64,000 bases of DNA from Anaerolineae bacterium (lineage in GTDB: Bacteria; Chloroflexota; Anaerolineae; Aggregatilineales; UBA3940). Location of the stretch: positions 62,001-126,000 of the forward strand of contig JAFGOY010000067.1 of assembly GCA_016926255.1 (NCBI GenBank), in the 5' to 3' direction. Below, in pieces: positions 33,432 through 41,948 of the stretch (the stretch's first letter is position 1; every line of letters starts with the position of its first letter). The notes under the pieces are model-generated. The model was not told the origin of the DNA, searched no databases, and was given only the letters and a program-made list of their open reading frames with translations. Both the position numbers and the translations under genes were made by a program.

Positions 33432-35462
33432 CTACCGCCCGTTGTCCGTATACATCTCAGGCATTTCCGCCGGGCGGGTGCCCAAACCGAAGAAGCCCCG
33501 CAGCCCGCGCCAGAAACGCTCCGCCGCCGTGACCTCGCCCGTGTCTTCGCTGCCGGGGCGCACGCCCTCGCCCGTCTCGTCGACCGCGAGGGGCAGCACC
33601 TCGGCCATCAGCGTCTCGCTGGTCGTGCGCGGCTGCTGGAAGGTATCGAGGTAGTTAACGGTGATCGTGATCGTCGCCTGCCCAGCCTGTGACGCCTCCG
33701 CGTAGGCGATCATCGAGCCGGACGTACCGCCGTCGAGCGGGCCGACATAGAGCGACCCCTCGGTGATGTGCAGCCGGTCGCTGGTTACCTCGACGGTACT
33801 CACGTTGATCATCGAGCGACCGATGTTGATCACCTCGACCGGGATTTCGAAGGTATCGCCGACGTAGATTTCTTCCGGCAGTGGGTCGAAAAGGCCAATG
33901 TCAAAATAAGTCGCTTCGAGCACCTGGAGGCTGATCGTCTCCGTGTCGGTATGGATGACCCCATAGGCGTCTTCGTATTCCAGTTCGATATCAATCGGCA
34001 CGATCCCCGCCTCGGCGCCGCCGTCGGCGGCCAGATCGTAGCCAACGACCTCCGTCGCTCCGCCCTCCATCTCTTCGACATAGCGCACATTACTGCTGCC
34101 CAGCGGCGCAAGCGGCCCCAGAGACGCCGCGTTCTGACCCAACCGGACGAATACTCTCCGTGCTGTCCCCGCACCCACGTTCAGTAGTTCGAGGTTGAGA
34201 TGAACCGTCGTACCGGGAGAGATGGTCTGTGGTTCGGTGGTGTAGCCTACAATCAACAAACGCGGTGCTTCGATGGCTTCGCCACCAAGTGAAATAGGTA
34301 CTGACTGAGTCGCCTGATAGTATCCACCGCTGTAACTGGCATATTCAATTGTGAAACTCTGCGTAACTCGCTCACTGGAAGTGGTGAGCAGCGACAGCGG
34401 CATCTGAACGACTGCCGTTTCGTCAACACCGATATCATCTTCGAGAGCGAGCGCAGTGCTGAAACCGTCGGCAGGACTGAAAACCGTCGACTGGTCGAGG
34501 TTGATAACCACGCTGGTGGCGATCCGGTTGCCGGAGTTGCGCACAATCATTGTTAAAATGAGCTTACCTTCTACAGCAGAAGGGACAATTTGCGTTTCTT
34601 CAATCACCAGCTGCGGACGGCCATTATCCGGCCCCGTGCTAGGAGCGATGCCAAGCACGAAGACACCAATACCATCTGAATCGCTTGATGCCACTTTTCC
34701 AGTCGACGATGGGTGGTAGAAACTGATATCGAGCGGCAGGGTATAATGCCCCGTCACTACGGACGACGTGACTGCCCCGCGTAAAGATACTGACCGGGTT
34801 TCGCCGATCTGCAAGCGGTCAATTCCTGCCGAGGGTGTGATCCCGACAAAGGTTGTACTTGAACCAACCTTGACGACGATGTTTTCCCCATCCCAGGTGC
34901 CGTTGTTGGTAATCGAAAACGTCACGTCGAATTCCTGTCCGATTACCAGTTCCTCCGGGTTGAAGACCGCGTTCGATACAGAAAACGCAGCTTTCCCTTC
35001 GGGACTGCTTGCCGAGGGAAGGCCCTGGACATAGACACCGACATTGAGCGTCGCAACGCCGGGCGAATTGTCTTTATCATTGATATAGTCGATCCGGATC
35101 GGGATTGAGTAGTAATCGCTGGTAACGTCGCTGGTTGTTGCCAGGAACATCTTCACCGCTACCGACTGGTTCTCGCTGATCTTACCGATCCGCTCAGCGG
35201 ATGACATTTCAACGAAAGTGGTAGTGGCCCCCAGCGATACCAGCACATCCTCGGCATCTTCATCACCCACATTTTCCAGATTCAGGCTCAGTTCGAACTG
35301 CATGCTGCTGTGGAGCGTGGCCGGGTTTGTCGACCAGCTTTTGATATTGAACTCCGGCGCATCGCCAAAGGCGAATGCAGTTGATGAGGCCGGCACGGCG
35401 GCCAGAGCGATCAACAGTCCGGCCAGCAGTACGATTCGGTGAATAGTTGGTTTTGGATTCAT
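33432..35462 (-). CDS. Exported COG1361/CARDB-like protein of an ABC operon
   Basis: 676 residues. The signal peptide is VLLAGLLIALAAVPASSTAF. The mature protein is a chain of about four or five Ig-like beta domains (repeats such as FELSLNLENVGDEDAEDVLV, FDVTFSITNNGTWDGENIVV, KLILTMIVRNSGNRIATSVV and VHLNLELLNVGAGTARRVFV), typical of CARDB/COG1361 domains. The C-terminus has GEDTGEVTAAERFWRGLRGF without a membrane span. In related operons such proteins stand where MacA (HlyD) adaptors do, so it probably works with the adjacent permease outside the membrane (inference). Confidence 0.85.
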   Translation of the reverse strand: MNPKPTIHRIVLLAGLLIALAAVPASSTAFAFGDAPEFNIKSWSTNPATLHSSMQFELSLNLENVGDEDAEDVLVSLGATTTFVEMSSAERIGKISENQSVAVKMFLATTSDVTSDYYSIPIRIDYINDKDNSPGVATLNVGVYVQGLPSASSPEGKAAFSVSNAVFNPEELVIGQEFDVTFSITNNGTWDGENIVVKVGSSTTFVGITPSAGIDRLQIGETRSVSLRGAVTSSVVTGHYTLPLDISFYHPSSTGKVASSDSDGIGVFVLGIAPSTGPDNGRPQLVIEETQIVPSAVEGKLILTMIVRNSGNRIATSVVINLDQSTVFSPADGFSTALALEDDIGVDETAVVQMPLSLLTTSSERVTQSFTIEYASYSGGYYQATQSVPISLGGEAIEAPRLLIVGYTTEPQTISPGTTVHLNLELLNVGAGTARRVFVRLGQNAASLGPLAPLGSSNVRYVEEMEGGATEVVGYDLAADGGAEAGIVPIDIELEYEDAYGVIHTDTETISLQVLEATYFDIGLFDPLPEEIYVGDTFEIPVEVINIGRSMINVSTVEVTSDRLHITEGSLYVGPLDGGTSGSMIAYAEASQAGQATITITVNYLDTFQQPRTTSETLMAEVLPLAVDETGEGVRPGSEDTGEVTAAERFWRGLRGFFGLGTRPAEMPEMYTDNGR

Positions 35463-35524
35463 AGTCCTATCAGTCTCTGCTTGTAAGCAATCAAATCAGC
35501 CAAATTATGGGTTCGCTAAATAGC

Positions 35525-35578
35525 TGGCAGCGTTTTCACCCCCACCCCGGCCCTCCCCCTCAAGGTGGAGGGTGCGGA
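35525..35578. repeat. Dispersed repeat family A, copy 5
   Basis: GCAGCGTTTTCACCCCCACC, then CCCTCCCCCTCAAGGTGGAG. It lies inside the ABC operon, between the ATPase and CARDB genes. Confidence 0.75.
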
Positions 35579-35694
35579 GTGTGAATTTGTTCGGCCAGAA
35601 TGACATCGCTGCATTAAATTGTAAGCCAGTGATTATAGCCAGCTGGCTTTGCACCGTTCCTCCAGTGACAATCAACGGGGAAAATCCGCTGCAC

Positions 35695-36390
35695 TCACAG
35701 AGGCGCAAGTTCTTCCTCGATGATCCTGCCATCCAGCATATGGATCGAACGGGTCGTATACTGGCTCACACGCGGGTCATGGGTGACCAGTACAATCGTC
35801 TGCCCCTGCTCGTTCAATTTGCGCAGCATTTCCATCACCTCGACGCCGGTTTTCGAATCGAGGTTGCCAGTCGGCTCGTCGCCGAGCAGAATTTGTGGAT
35901 CGTTCGCCAGCGCACGCGCCATTGCGACACGCTGCTGCTGCCCGCCCGACAGTTCGGTCGGCTTGTGATCCATCCGGTCGGCCAGCCCGACCATGTCCAG
36001 TAATTCCTCGCCCCGCGCTTTGCGTTCGGCGGGCGCTGTCCCGGAGAAGATCAGCGGGAACGAGACGTTCTCCAGGGCGGTCATCGTCGGGATCAGGTTG
36101 AACGATTGGAAAACAAATCCCACCATCTGCCTGCGATACAGGGCCAGTTCGTTCTCGTCCAGCGCGGAGATATCACGCCCGCCAACGACAATCGTTCCCT
36201 CGTCCGGCGTATCGAGTCCGCCCAGCAGGTTCATCAGCGTGCTTTTGCCGCTGCCGCTGGGTCCCATCAGGCACATCATCTCACCCTGCTCGATGTCGAG
36301 ATCGACTCCGTCGAGCGCCTTGACCACACTGTCGCCCAGAATGAAATGCCGCTTGATCCCCTGGATGCGTATCAACGTATCTGGGGCCAT
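35695..36390 (-). CDS. ABC transporter ATP-binding protein (MacB/LolD type)
   Basis: 231 residues, normal for stand-alone MacB/LolD ATPases. Walker A is GPSGSGKST, Q-loop in FVFQSFNLIPTMTALENV, signature LSGGQQQR, Walker B ILLGDEPTGNLDS and the H-loop Asp/His in VLVTHDPRV. It powers the FtsX-type permease in the same operon. It starts 2 bases after the stop of the Yip1 gene. Confidence 0.95.
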   Translation of the reverse strand: MAPDTLIRIQGIKRHFILGDSVVKALDGVDLDIEQGEMMCLMGPSGSGKSTLMNLLGGLDTPDEGTIVVGGRDISALDENELALYRRQMVGFVFQSFNLIPTMTALENVSFPLIFSGTAPAERKARGEELLDMVGLADRMDHKPTELSGGQQQRVAMARALANDPQILLGDEPTGNLDSKTGVEVMEMLRKLNEQGQTIVLVTHDPRVSQYTTRSIHMLDGRIIEEELAPL

Positions 36391-36392
36391 GT

Positions 36393-37160
36393 TTACCCCC
36401 CTCCGAAAGCCCGGCCTATCTGCTGCCCGATGACGGCCCAGGCCGCCACCCAGCCCAGGCCAAGCAGCCAGGTAAAGATCGCCGTCACACTGGCCTTGAC
36501 CTTGCTCATCTTCGAGGTGGCGACCATTCCCATGCCAACCAGCACCAGCGACCAGAAAATATAAATATCGATCTTCCCGAGGATGGCAACCAGTGCCGCC
36601 GATGCTTCGGCGACTTCGGTATTGCTGACGTAGATCGCCGACAGCCCGGCAGCGGGAAGCTCACCGGTCACAAAGACGGCAATCGCCGAGGCGATATTAC
36701 GAACGACGCCCGGCAGCATCGTCCAGACGCCCATTCGCCAGACCTGCTTGAACTCGACGCGCGCGCCAAAGGCCAGCCCGAACAGGAATAACAGCCCCGA
36801 CCGCGCGCCAAAGCCGATCAGCATGGTGACGATGCCACCCACAATGCCGAGCGCCCCCAGCATCGCCTGTGACGAAAAAATCGCCTGGGTCTGCTCCATT
36901 TGCGCCTGCTCCTCCGCCGAAAGCTGCACCCCTTCCTGCTGGGCAGCCAGCACGTCCTGGGTGAGCTTCGCCTCGATAGGAACGACCGCCACAGTCACCA
37001 GCACCAGCGAAATAATTCCCAGCACCAGCACCACCCACCAGTAACCCCGCTCGGCATCCCGCATCGCCGCGAAGGTTGCCCTGGGGCGAAACAGAACGCC
37101 AATCAGCGTCCCAAATGGAGTCAGTTTACTGGCTACAGCAGTAGGGGGAACGTCAGACAT
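36393..37160 (-). CDS. Yip1-like integral membrane protein
   Basis: 255 residues. The N-terminal LIGVLFRPRATFAAMRD is the amphipathic lead-in of YIP1 domain proteins, followed by about five helices (WWVVLVLGIISLVLVTVAVV, GALGIVGGIVTMLIGF, GLLFLFGLAFGA, MLPGVVRNIASAIAVFV, WLLGLGWVAAWAVIG). It is first in the operon with the ABC ATPase, CARDB protein and permease and may be a membrane partner of the transporter. The element insertion at 37278 lies about 118 bases upstream of its start and may affect its promoter. Confidence 0.82.
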   Translation of the reverse strand: MSDVPPTAVASKLTPFGTLIGVLFRPRATFAAMRDAERGYWWVVLVLGIISLVLVTVAVVPIEAKLTQDVLAAQQEGVQLSAEEQAQMEQTQAIFSSQAMLGALGIVGGIVTMLIGFGARSGLLFLFGLAFGARVEFKQVWRMGVWTMLPGVVRNIASAIAVFVTGELPAAGLSAIYVSNTEVAEASAALVAILGKIDIYIFWSLVLVGMGMVATSKMSKVKASVTAIFTWLLGLGWVAAWAVIGQQIGRAFGGG

Positions 37161-37277
37161 AACGATCTTCTCCAGTGAGCACTGTATATTCTTTTTGACT
37201 ACCCTGTTAAAAATGACTGGTCTTGTTAATTATACCCGGTTCATTGATGGAGATACAGACTCCAACCGAGTCTAACT

Positions 37278-37283
37278 TACTTA
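37278..37283. repeat. Target-site duplication, left copy (TACTTA)
   Basis: The same six bases occur at 53245-53250, directly outside the right inverted repeat; identity does not extend further. Confidence 0.75.
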
Positions 37284-37318
37284 CCTAATTTTTGCCCAAA
37301 ATAAGCAACAGATCATTA
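37284..37318 (+). repeat. Left terminal inverted repeat of the 16-kb element
   Basis: 35 bases starting CCTAATTTTTGCCCAAAATA. On the opposite strand 53244-53210 reads the same except for three mismatches. Confidence 0.88.
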
Positions 37319-37841
37319 GACGGACTCCTATGAGATAACTGATTCATAGACACTGTACCTGTCGCTACCTGAGAAGAACAACCAACCAGCAACCGAGAAA
37401 CTCTCGACGCCCCCTGCCAGCATAAATCGTCTGGAGCCTACCAGAGGCTCAGCTCTGGATGAAATACGCATGCCGTCTCCTTTGTCTCAGCGCTGCCCAC
37501 AGCAACGAGATCACCCGCCAGCAGCGATACGCCGAGACGCCCCTACAATGAATTGCATATAGCGCTGGTCCATCACAGCGATGGCAGATGACTGACCTCA
37601 CCCGCGTGATTACCCTCAACCAAGACCTTAAGTACTGCACGACGATTGACATATGTCCTGCATCTTGAAGTAGGAGATATCCACCTGCTTCACAGGCAAC
37701 CCGACGAACGCTTCAATGGATGTGTCCTGCCAATAGCAGGGATTTACCTTCGGGCAGGGAATGTGTCGTTTACTGTAGATAGTATTTCGTTCCTAGCTGC
37801 CAGTTCTGGCTGTGGGGACACCAATTCATAAGGAGAAAAGC
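37319..37841. other. Left subterminal non-coding DNA of the element
   Basis: About 520 bases with no gene I can support. It contains scattered short inverted repeats (for example around 37434-37462) but no clear promoter. The next gene has its own AAGGAG site. Confidence 0.5.
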
Positions 37842-38078
37842 ATGATCAATAAAAACAATCAGTTGATGCCAATCATTGGCCCGATTCTCAGGCTGCTGCA
37901 CAGCCGCAAGTTCATGGTTGTGTTGATGACACTTGTCGTCGATATCGTCATTGCCTATGTTCCAGCCTTCGAATCGGTTGAAGAGAGCCTGCTGGCTGTA
38001 TTCACTGTGATCGGTACTGCGCTGGTCGCATCCATCGCCTATGAGGATGCCGGACGAGCAAAGGAGACTGTTCAATGA
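37842..38078 (+). CDS. Small membrane protein, holin-like
   Basis: 78 residues from ATG 37842 with AAGGAG upstream. Two hydrophobic segments (FMVVLMTLVVDIVIAYVPAF, LLAVFTVIGTALVASIAY) with charged ends, the size and shape of a phage holin or a phage 'DUF' membrane protein. It overlaps the next gene by four bases (ATGA). Its position beside a fibre-like gene fits the lysis end of a tail module, but no lysin is next to it. Confidence 0.6.
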   Translation: MINKNNQLMPIIGPILRLLHSRKFMVVLMTLVVDIVIAYVPAFESVEESLLAVFTVIGTALVASIAYEDAGRAKETVQ

Positions 38079-38608
38079 CCTGGAGCGATCCTGAATCACG
38101 GGACATAGGAGACCTGATCACCGCTGCCATCTGGAACCAAGATGTGGTCGACAACGTTCAGTATCTTTTCGACAATCTGCCTGGTGGCAAGAGCTGCTGG
38201 GTGTACAACACTGCCGATATCTCCTGGCCAACCGGAACCGATACCACCATGACATTCAATTCCGAGTTGTGGGATACGGATGACATACACAGTACCATCT
38301 CAAACACCGACCGGCTGACTGCCCCTCAGGATGGCTTGTACCTGGTTGGGGCCTCGCTGTACTTCAATCAGCCAGACTGCTTCGACTTGAAAGTCTTCAA
38401 GAACGGCAGTACACAGCTTGGCGTCGGTGGGCGTGGTGATGCAGGATCAAGTTTCGGTGGCAGTGTAGTTACTATTGTGGACCTTGCCGAAGATGATTAC
38501 GTAGTTTTCAAAGGTTATCACACAGAGGGGACAACACGTCTGATGGTTGCGAGCGGCTATATCGGAATTGCGGCCTTCATGGTACTGATCGGAGCAAAAC
38601 CAACATGA
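38075..38608 (+). CDS. C1q-like phage fibre/receptor-binding candidate
   Basis: 177 residues. The N-terminus MTWSDPESRDIGDLITAAIWNQ, read in parts, is the short lead found on many phage tail-tip proteins. The body (TMTFNSELWDTDD, TDRLTAPQDGLYLVGASLYF, VVTIVDLAEDDYVVFKGYHT, GYIGIAAFMVL) follows the ten-strand C1q/TNF-like jelly roll used in trimeric fibre heads. It would bind a cell surface. It is coupled to both neighbours by four-base overlaps. Confidence 0.65.
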   Translation: MTWSDPESRDIGDLITAAIWNQDVVDNVQYLFDNLPGGKSCWVYNTADISWPTGTDTTMTFNSELWDTDDIHSTISNTDRLTAPQDGLYLVGASLYFNQPDCFDLKVFKNGSTQLGVGGRGDAGSSFGGSVVTIVDLAEDDYVVFKGYHTEGTTRLMVASGYIGIAAFMVLIGAKPT

Positions 38609-39039
38609 TTACTTTGACGTTTAACGGAGAACCGGGCAGCTTCAACCTGGAAGCCGCCACTGATCGCCTGATTGATCTCGGGATTGACCCGGCTAATCTA
38701 ACCATCATGTCGATACCAGATCGCTCTGAAGTAACTGTTCACATCCATGACGATCCAGATGGCAGTATTCAAACACTGGTCATCGCCGAGTTTTCCAACC
38801 ACGACCCGAGTCTGACGGAGGCGCAGTTAGCAGACGCAGCAAAGGAACTGACCGAAGCAAACGCCAAAGCGGATGCGGCCAGCATTCCCGGCTGGGCATC
38901 GTGGACCGAAGCCGAAGCCGTTGCCTGGGTCGATGGACATGTGACCAATCTCGAAGGTGCCAAACAGGCCCTTTCAGCACTGTCCAGACTCGTTGTCGCC
39001 CTTCGAAATAAAACCTGGCCCGGCTTGCAGGGCCAGTGA
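38605..39039 (+). CDS. Phage-like hypothetical protein
   Basis: 144 residues, start overlapping the stop of the fibre-like gene (ATGA). The first half is beta-like (ITLTFNGEPGSFNLEAATDR). A Ala/Glu-rich helix (LTEAQLADAAKELTEANAKA) and a Trp-rich segment (WASWTEAEAVAWVDGHV) follow. No family is recognised. Similar small proteins accompany phage fibres as chaperones or tips, which is only a positional suggestion. Confidence 0.55.
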   Translation: MITLTFNGEPGSFNLEAATDRLIDLGIDPANLTIMSIPDRSEVTVHIHDDPDGSIQTLVIAEFSNHDPSLTEAQLADAAKELTEANAKADAASIPGWASWTEAEAVAWVDGHVTNLEGAKQALSALSRLVVALRNKTWPGLQGQ

Positions 39040-39055
39040 AACACGGTGATATACC

Positions 39056-39442
39056 ATGGCAGGTGATGGACAGGACATGGTTGATGTAGGCAGTGACACC
39101 TTCAAGATCTTGCTGCAGCTCATCGACCAGGGGGCAGCAACCAAAGCCACGCTCGAGGGGATAGCCCGGGATGTCAGGGAACTGCGTGACAGCACCAATG
39201 CGCAGTTGGCCCGGCTCCAGGAGCGCGTTGGACAAGTGGAATCACTCAACGAACGTCAGGAAGCACGGATCGGAAACCTGGAGATCTGCGAGCAGAACCT
39301 TAGCGAGGATCATAAGGAGCAAACACAGGAAATCAACCAGTTGAAGGAGCGTATTGCCTACTTCGCCGGTGTGGCTGCCGTAGTGGGTGCCCTCTTTGGA
39401 GCAATCCTGGGTAAGGTAGTTCCAAAGATATTCGGAATGTGA
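39056..39442 (+). CDS. Coiled-coil protein with C-terminal membrane anchor (XhlA-like)
   Basis: 128 residues. A long heptad region (~25-100, RELRDSTNAQLARLQERVGQ and EDHKEQTQEINQLKERIA) is followed by one hydrophobic helix (FAGVAAVVGALFGAILGKVV). The layout is like that of phage XhlA/haemolysin proteins that help holins. It is last in a four-gene set (37842-39442) that ends in a terminator-like hairpin at 39565-39591. Confidence 0.55.
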   Translation: MAGDGQDMVDVGSDTFKILLQLIDQGAATKATLEGIARDVRELRDSTNAQLARLQERVGQVESLNERQEARIGNLEICEQNLSEDHKEQTQEINQLKERIAYFAGVAAVVGALFGAILGKVVPKIFGM

Positions 39443-39564
39443 TCGATGCTCGTTGATGGTAGAGGTTTATGGATCGATGCCAAACTAGCTGCAACGGAGA
39501 CCATCGACGAGAACTCACAATATTGAGTGCCTGGTGGAAAGCAATAATCGTCGTGTATCAATAT

Positions 39565-39591
39565 AGTCCTGCCGGTGCAACTGGCGGGACT
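39565..39591 (+). terminator. Hairpin ending the fibre/holin-like gene set
   Basis: AGTCC-T-GCC pairs with GGC-G-GGACT around a GGTGCAACT loop. The downstream T-run is weak (GTTCCTATAT), so termination strength is uncertain. Confidence 0.5.
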
Positions 39592-39721
39592 GTTCCTATA
39601 TATCTATACAGAGAGGCCAGAGTATAGTTGTAATTGTCTGAGACAGATTGTAAGTGAACCACTTCGCTGCTGAGCAGCGCATGGATGGCGTTTCGCCTCA
39701 GGCGACAAATCCCAACCGGTT

Positions 39722-39937
39722 TCAGGCTGCACGGTGAGCGGCTTTAACGAGTATGTGCTGCACTGTCATCAGAAACGCAATTCGAGCAGCAGGAGATAAG
39801 TCCCGTTCAACCTCCGCCTGGCGCAGGGCAGCAAGTAATATGAGCACCATAAACGGAAAAGGCTGTGATTGTAGCAGCGCCATTGTTTCCGCCACCGGAT
39901 CATCAACCAGGTAGAGTTGAGGTTTGTGGTAGTTCAT
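39722..39937 (-). CDS. Small hypothetical protein downstream of the XRE regulator
   Basis: 71 residues, MNYHKPQLYLVDDPVAET then a hydrophobic helix and an Arg/Ala-rich C-terminus. No family is recognised. The promoter at 39993-40022 with an operator half-site in its spacer suggests that it is controlled by the XRE protein; it could be an antirepressor or accessory regulator, by position only. GGGAGA lies about 12 bases before the ATG. Confidence 0.5.
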   Translation of the reverse strand: MNYHKPQLYLVDDPVAETMALLQSQPFPFMVLILLAALRQAEVERDLSPAARIAFLMTVQHILVKAAHRAA

Positions 39938-39992
39938 TTAAACACAAGTCTCCCTTGCTTACGTATCCTCCCGGATTCCAGCTTAGACACTA

Positions 39993-40022
39993 ATGATAGA
40001 CCATGTGTTCTACTTCTGTCAA
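39993..40022 (-). promoter_or_regulatory. Promoter with operator half-site in the spacer
   Basis: On the minus strand TTGACA (40022-40017) and TATCAT (39998-39993) are 18 bases apart. ATGTGTTCTA (plus strand 40003-40012) lies within the spacer. It drives the small gene 39722-39937. Confidence 0.65.
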
Positions 40023-40065
40023 GCATAGCATGTTACAGTCCGGTTGGATTCCATGTGGAGTTGTG

Positions 40066-40458
40066 TTAACCAGCCCGTTTTTGCGAAATATCGCTTTGCT
40101 CTGGTTGATCCGAACTTTTCAGCCGATCCACTTCCTCGCGCACCAGGTCCCGAATATGACGCTGCGTATCCCTGTCCAGGTTCCGCAGCAGGGCTTCCAC
40201 TTCCCGAAAAACCAGCGATTGGTCCTCGGCAGGCGGCAGATACCCGCACAGACGGTACAGCATCTCGACCGGAACGTCCAGTGCCCCGGCCACCTGCACC
40301 AGGGTTTCCGGATCAACCCGCTCGCCGTTCAGCATCCGGGCCACTGTCATCCTCGGCAGGTCCAGGTAGCGCGCAAATGCGCGGCCGCTGCCGATACTAC
40401 GCTCTTCCATGGCGGTTCGCAGATAGGTCGCCAGCCGGTCAAAGCCATAATCAGACAT
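40066..40458 (-). CDS. XRE family (Cro/CI-type) transcriptional regulator
   Basis: 130 residues from ATG 40458, with AAAGGGA upstream. The helix-turn-helix spans ~24-70 (RAFARYLDLPRMTVARMLNG, then DPETLVQVAGALDVPVEMLY). The remaining ~60 residues are a charged helical segment (LVFREVEALLRNLDRDTQRH), probably for dimerisation; there is no LexA-type peptidase domain, so it is not a self-cleaving CI. It is read away from the glycosyltransferase-tail operon. Three copies of a TGTGTTCTA site surround it. Confidence 0.85.
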   Translation of the reverse strand: MSDYGFDRLATYLRTAMEERSIGSGRAFARYLDLPRMTVARMLNGERVDPETLVQVAGALDVPVEMLYRLCGYLPPAEDQSLVFREVEALLRNLDRDTQRHIRDLVREEVDRLKSSDQPEQSDISQKRAG

Positions 40459-40528
40459 GTGTTCTATCCCTTTTCTAACCGGATTATAACACACTTCTAC
40501 TTGACGCAAAGAACTTGTGTTCTATAAT
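40457..40528. promoter_or_regulatory. Divergent promoter/operator region of XRE and the glycosyltransferase-tail operon
   Basis: Rightward: TTGACG (40501-40506), 16 bases, TATAAT (40523-40528), with TTGTGTTCTAT (40515-40525) over the -10 box. Leftward: TATAAT at 40488-40483. ATGTGTTCTAT (40457-40467) lies at the XRE start codon and an inverted AACACAC copy lies near 40488-40494. This is the layout of an autoregulated repressor switch. Confidence 0.7.
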
Positions 40529-40530
40529 AT

Positions 40531-40658
40531 GTCCAACGCATGGGACACTCTCTGCTCTCTGCAGGTACCTGTTTTGGAGTATGGAGAAGATAGATTTGCA
40601 CCATTTGAATAGTCCAACAGCAGCTATTTTTTTCGAAGCGCTGTCCCACAACTTGGAC
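40531..40658 (+). ncRNA. Leader with long-range stem before the glycosyltransferase operon
   Basis: Bases 40531-40547 and 40642-40658 can pair: GTCCAA with TTGGAC and TGGGACA with TGTCCCA, with four unpaired bases in between. The first arm begins where transcription should start, so the stem would close a 94-base loop in a 195-base leader. Function unknown; an attenuator or RNA-stability element is possible. Confidence 0.4.
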
Positions 40659-40727
40659 GACAGTTAGATTGTACAGCAACCCGGGCCAGGGGACAACTCC
40701 TGGCTGCAACGACACAGGAAGGAAGGC

Positions 40728-41942
40728 GTGATGAAAATACTCTGGCATAGCAATGCCCCGTGGGTAGGAAGTGGATACGGCACACAGACGGAGACCTTTG
40801 TCCCCCGTTTGAAAAAGCTGGGACACGAGATGACGGTCAGCTGCATGTACGGTCTCCAGGGAAAACCTATCTTTGTTGATGGGGTGCAGGTGCTTCCTAC
40901 AGGGCGTGACCGGTATGGCAACGACATCCTGCCAGCGCATACAAAATACCTGAAAGCCGACATTGTCATCACGCTGCTGGATGCTTACGCCATCGAACCC
41001 TATGCAGCACGTCAGTTTCGCTGGGTGCCCTGGGTGCCGGTCGATACCGACCCGCTGGCCCCGGATATCGAGGAGGCGTTGAGCGCGGCTTACCAGCCGG
41101 TGGCCTTCAGCCGGTTTGGGATGCGGAAACTGGCCGAGGCCGGGTTCAAGCCGCTGTACGTTCCACACGGGCTCGACACCTCTGTTTTCCAGCCGCGTGG
41201 ACAGAAGATCGGGCGCGAGATGCTGAAGGTCGAAGAAGATATCTTCCTGGCCGGGATCGTCGCCGCCAACAAGGGGCGGCCAGGGCGTAAAGCCTTCGAC
41301 CAGCAGATTCGGGCCTTTGCACGGTTCCACGCCGGTCATCCTGACAGCCGTCTCTACCTGCATACCGACCTGACCGAATACGGCTGCCAGCACGGAGAGG
41401 ATATCGACCGGCTGATCGCGCTGGCCGGGCTGCCCGAAGAGGCGGTCATCCGGGTAGACCCTTATCGTTATGCAGTAGGTCATATCTCGCAGACCGAAAT
41501 GTCGCACCTGTATTCCGCGATGGACGTGCTGCTGGGGGCAGTGCGTGGCGGCGGGTTCGAACTCCCGCTGGTGGAAGCCCAATCCTGCGGCACGCCGGTG
41601 ATCACCACCGATTTCAGCGCGATGGCAGAACTGGTCTTCGCCGGGTGGAAGGTTGGGGCGGCGGATAGGTTCTTCTATCAGAACGCCTACCAGGTGATCC
41701 CCTCGGTGGACGATATTATCGCCGCACTGGAAGAAGCCTATCAGACGAAGCAGAAGGGGCAGTCGGCCTATCTGCAAGCCGATGCTCGGACGGGGGCACT
41801 GACCTACGATGCCGACCGCGTCGCCCGCGAGTACTGGCAGCCGGTGCTGGCGGAGATCGAGAATCGAGTGCGGAAAACCGCACATCGACTGGCTCCCCTG
41901 ACGATCCAGGCGCAGGGCCTCGACTTCGCGGAGGTGTCGTGA
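40728..41942 (+). CDS. GT4-type glycosyltransferase
   Basis: 404 residues. Two Rossmann-like halves of the GT-B fold: the N-terminus MKILWHSNAPWVGSGYGTQT has the Gly-rich loop, and GGGFELPLVEAQSCGTPVI in the second half is the E-x7-E donor-binding motif of GT4 enzymes. It transfers a nucleotide-activated sugar to an unknown acceptor. AGGAAGGAAGG precedes the ATG. The last ten residues (AQGLDFAEVS) and their DNA are identical to the end of the tape measure gene at 48831. The stop overlaps the start region of the next gene. Confidence 0.87.
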   Translation: MMKILWHSNAPWVGSGYGTQTETFVPRLKKLGHEMTVSCMYGLQGKPIFVDGVQVLPTGRDRYGNDILPAHTKYLKADIVITLLDAYAIEPYAARQFRWVPWVPVDTDPLAPDIEEALSAAYQPVAFSRFGMRKLAEAGFKPLYVPHGLDTSVFQPRGQKIGREMLKVEEDIFLAGIVAANKGRPGRKAFDQQIRAFARFHAGHPDSRLYLHTDLTEYGCQHGEDIDRLIALAGLPEEAVIRVDPYRYAVGHISQTEMSHLYSAMDVLLGAVRGGGFELPLVEAQSCGTPVITTDFSAMAELVFAGWKVGAADRFFYQNAYQVIPSVDDIIAALEEAYQTKQKGQSAYLQADARTGALTYDADRVAREYWQPVLAEIENRVRKTAHRLAPLTIQAQGLDFAEVS

Positions 41943-41948
41943 TGGCGG
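41909..41948 (+). repeat. 40-bp direct repeat, copy 1 (gene-junction cassette)
   Basis: 40 bases covering the last codons of one gene, a GGAGGTG ribosome site, stop, and the next ATG-GCG. It matches 48798-48837 with one difference (G41941 versus A48830). Confidence 0.9.
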
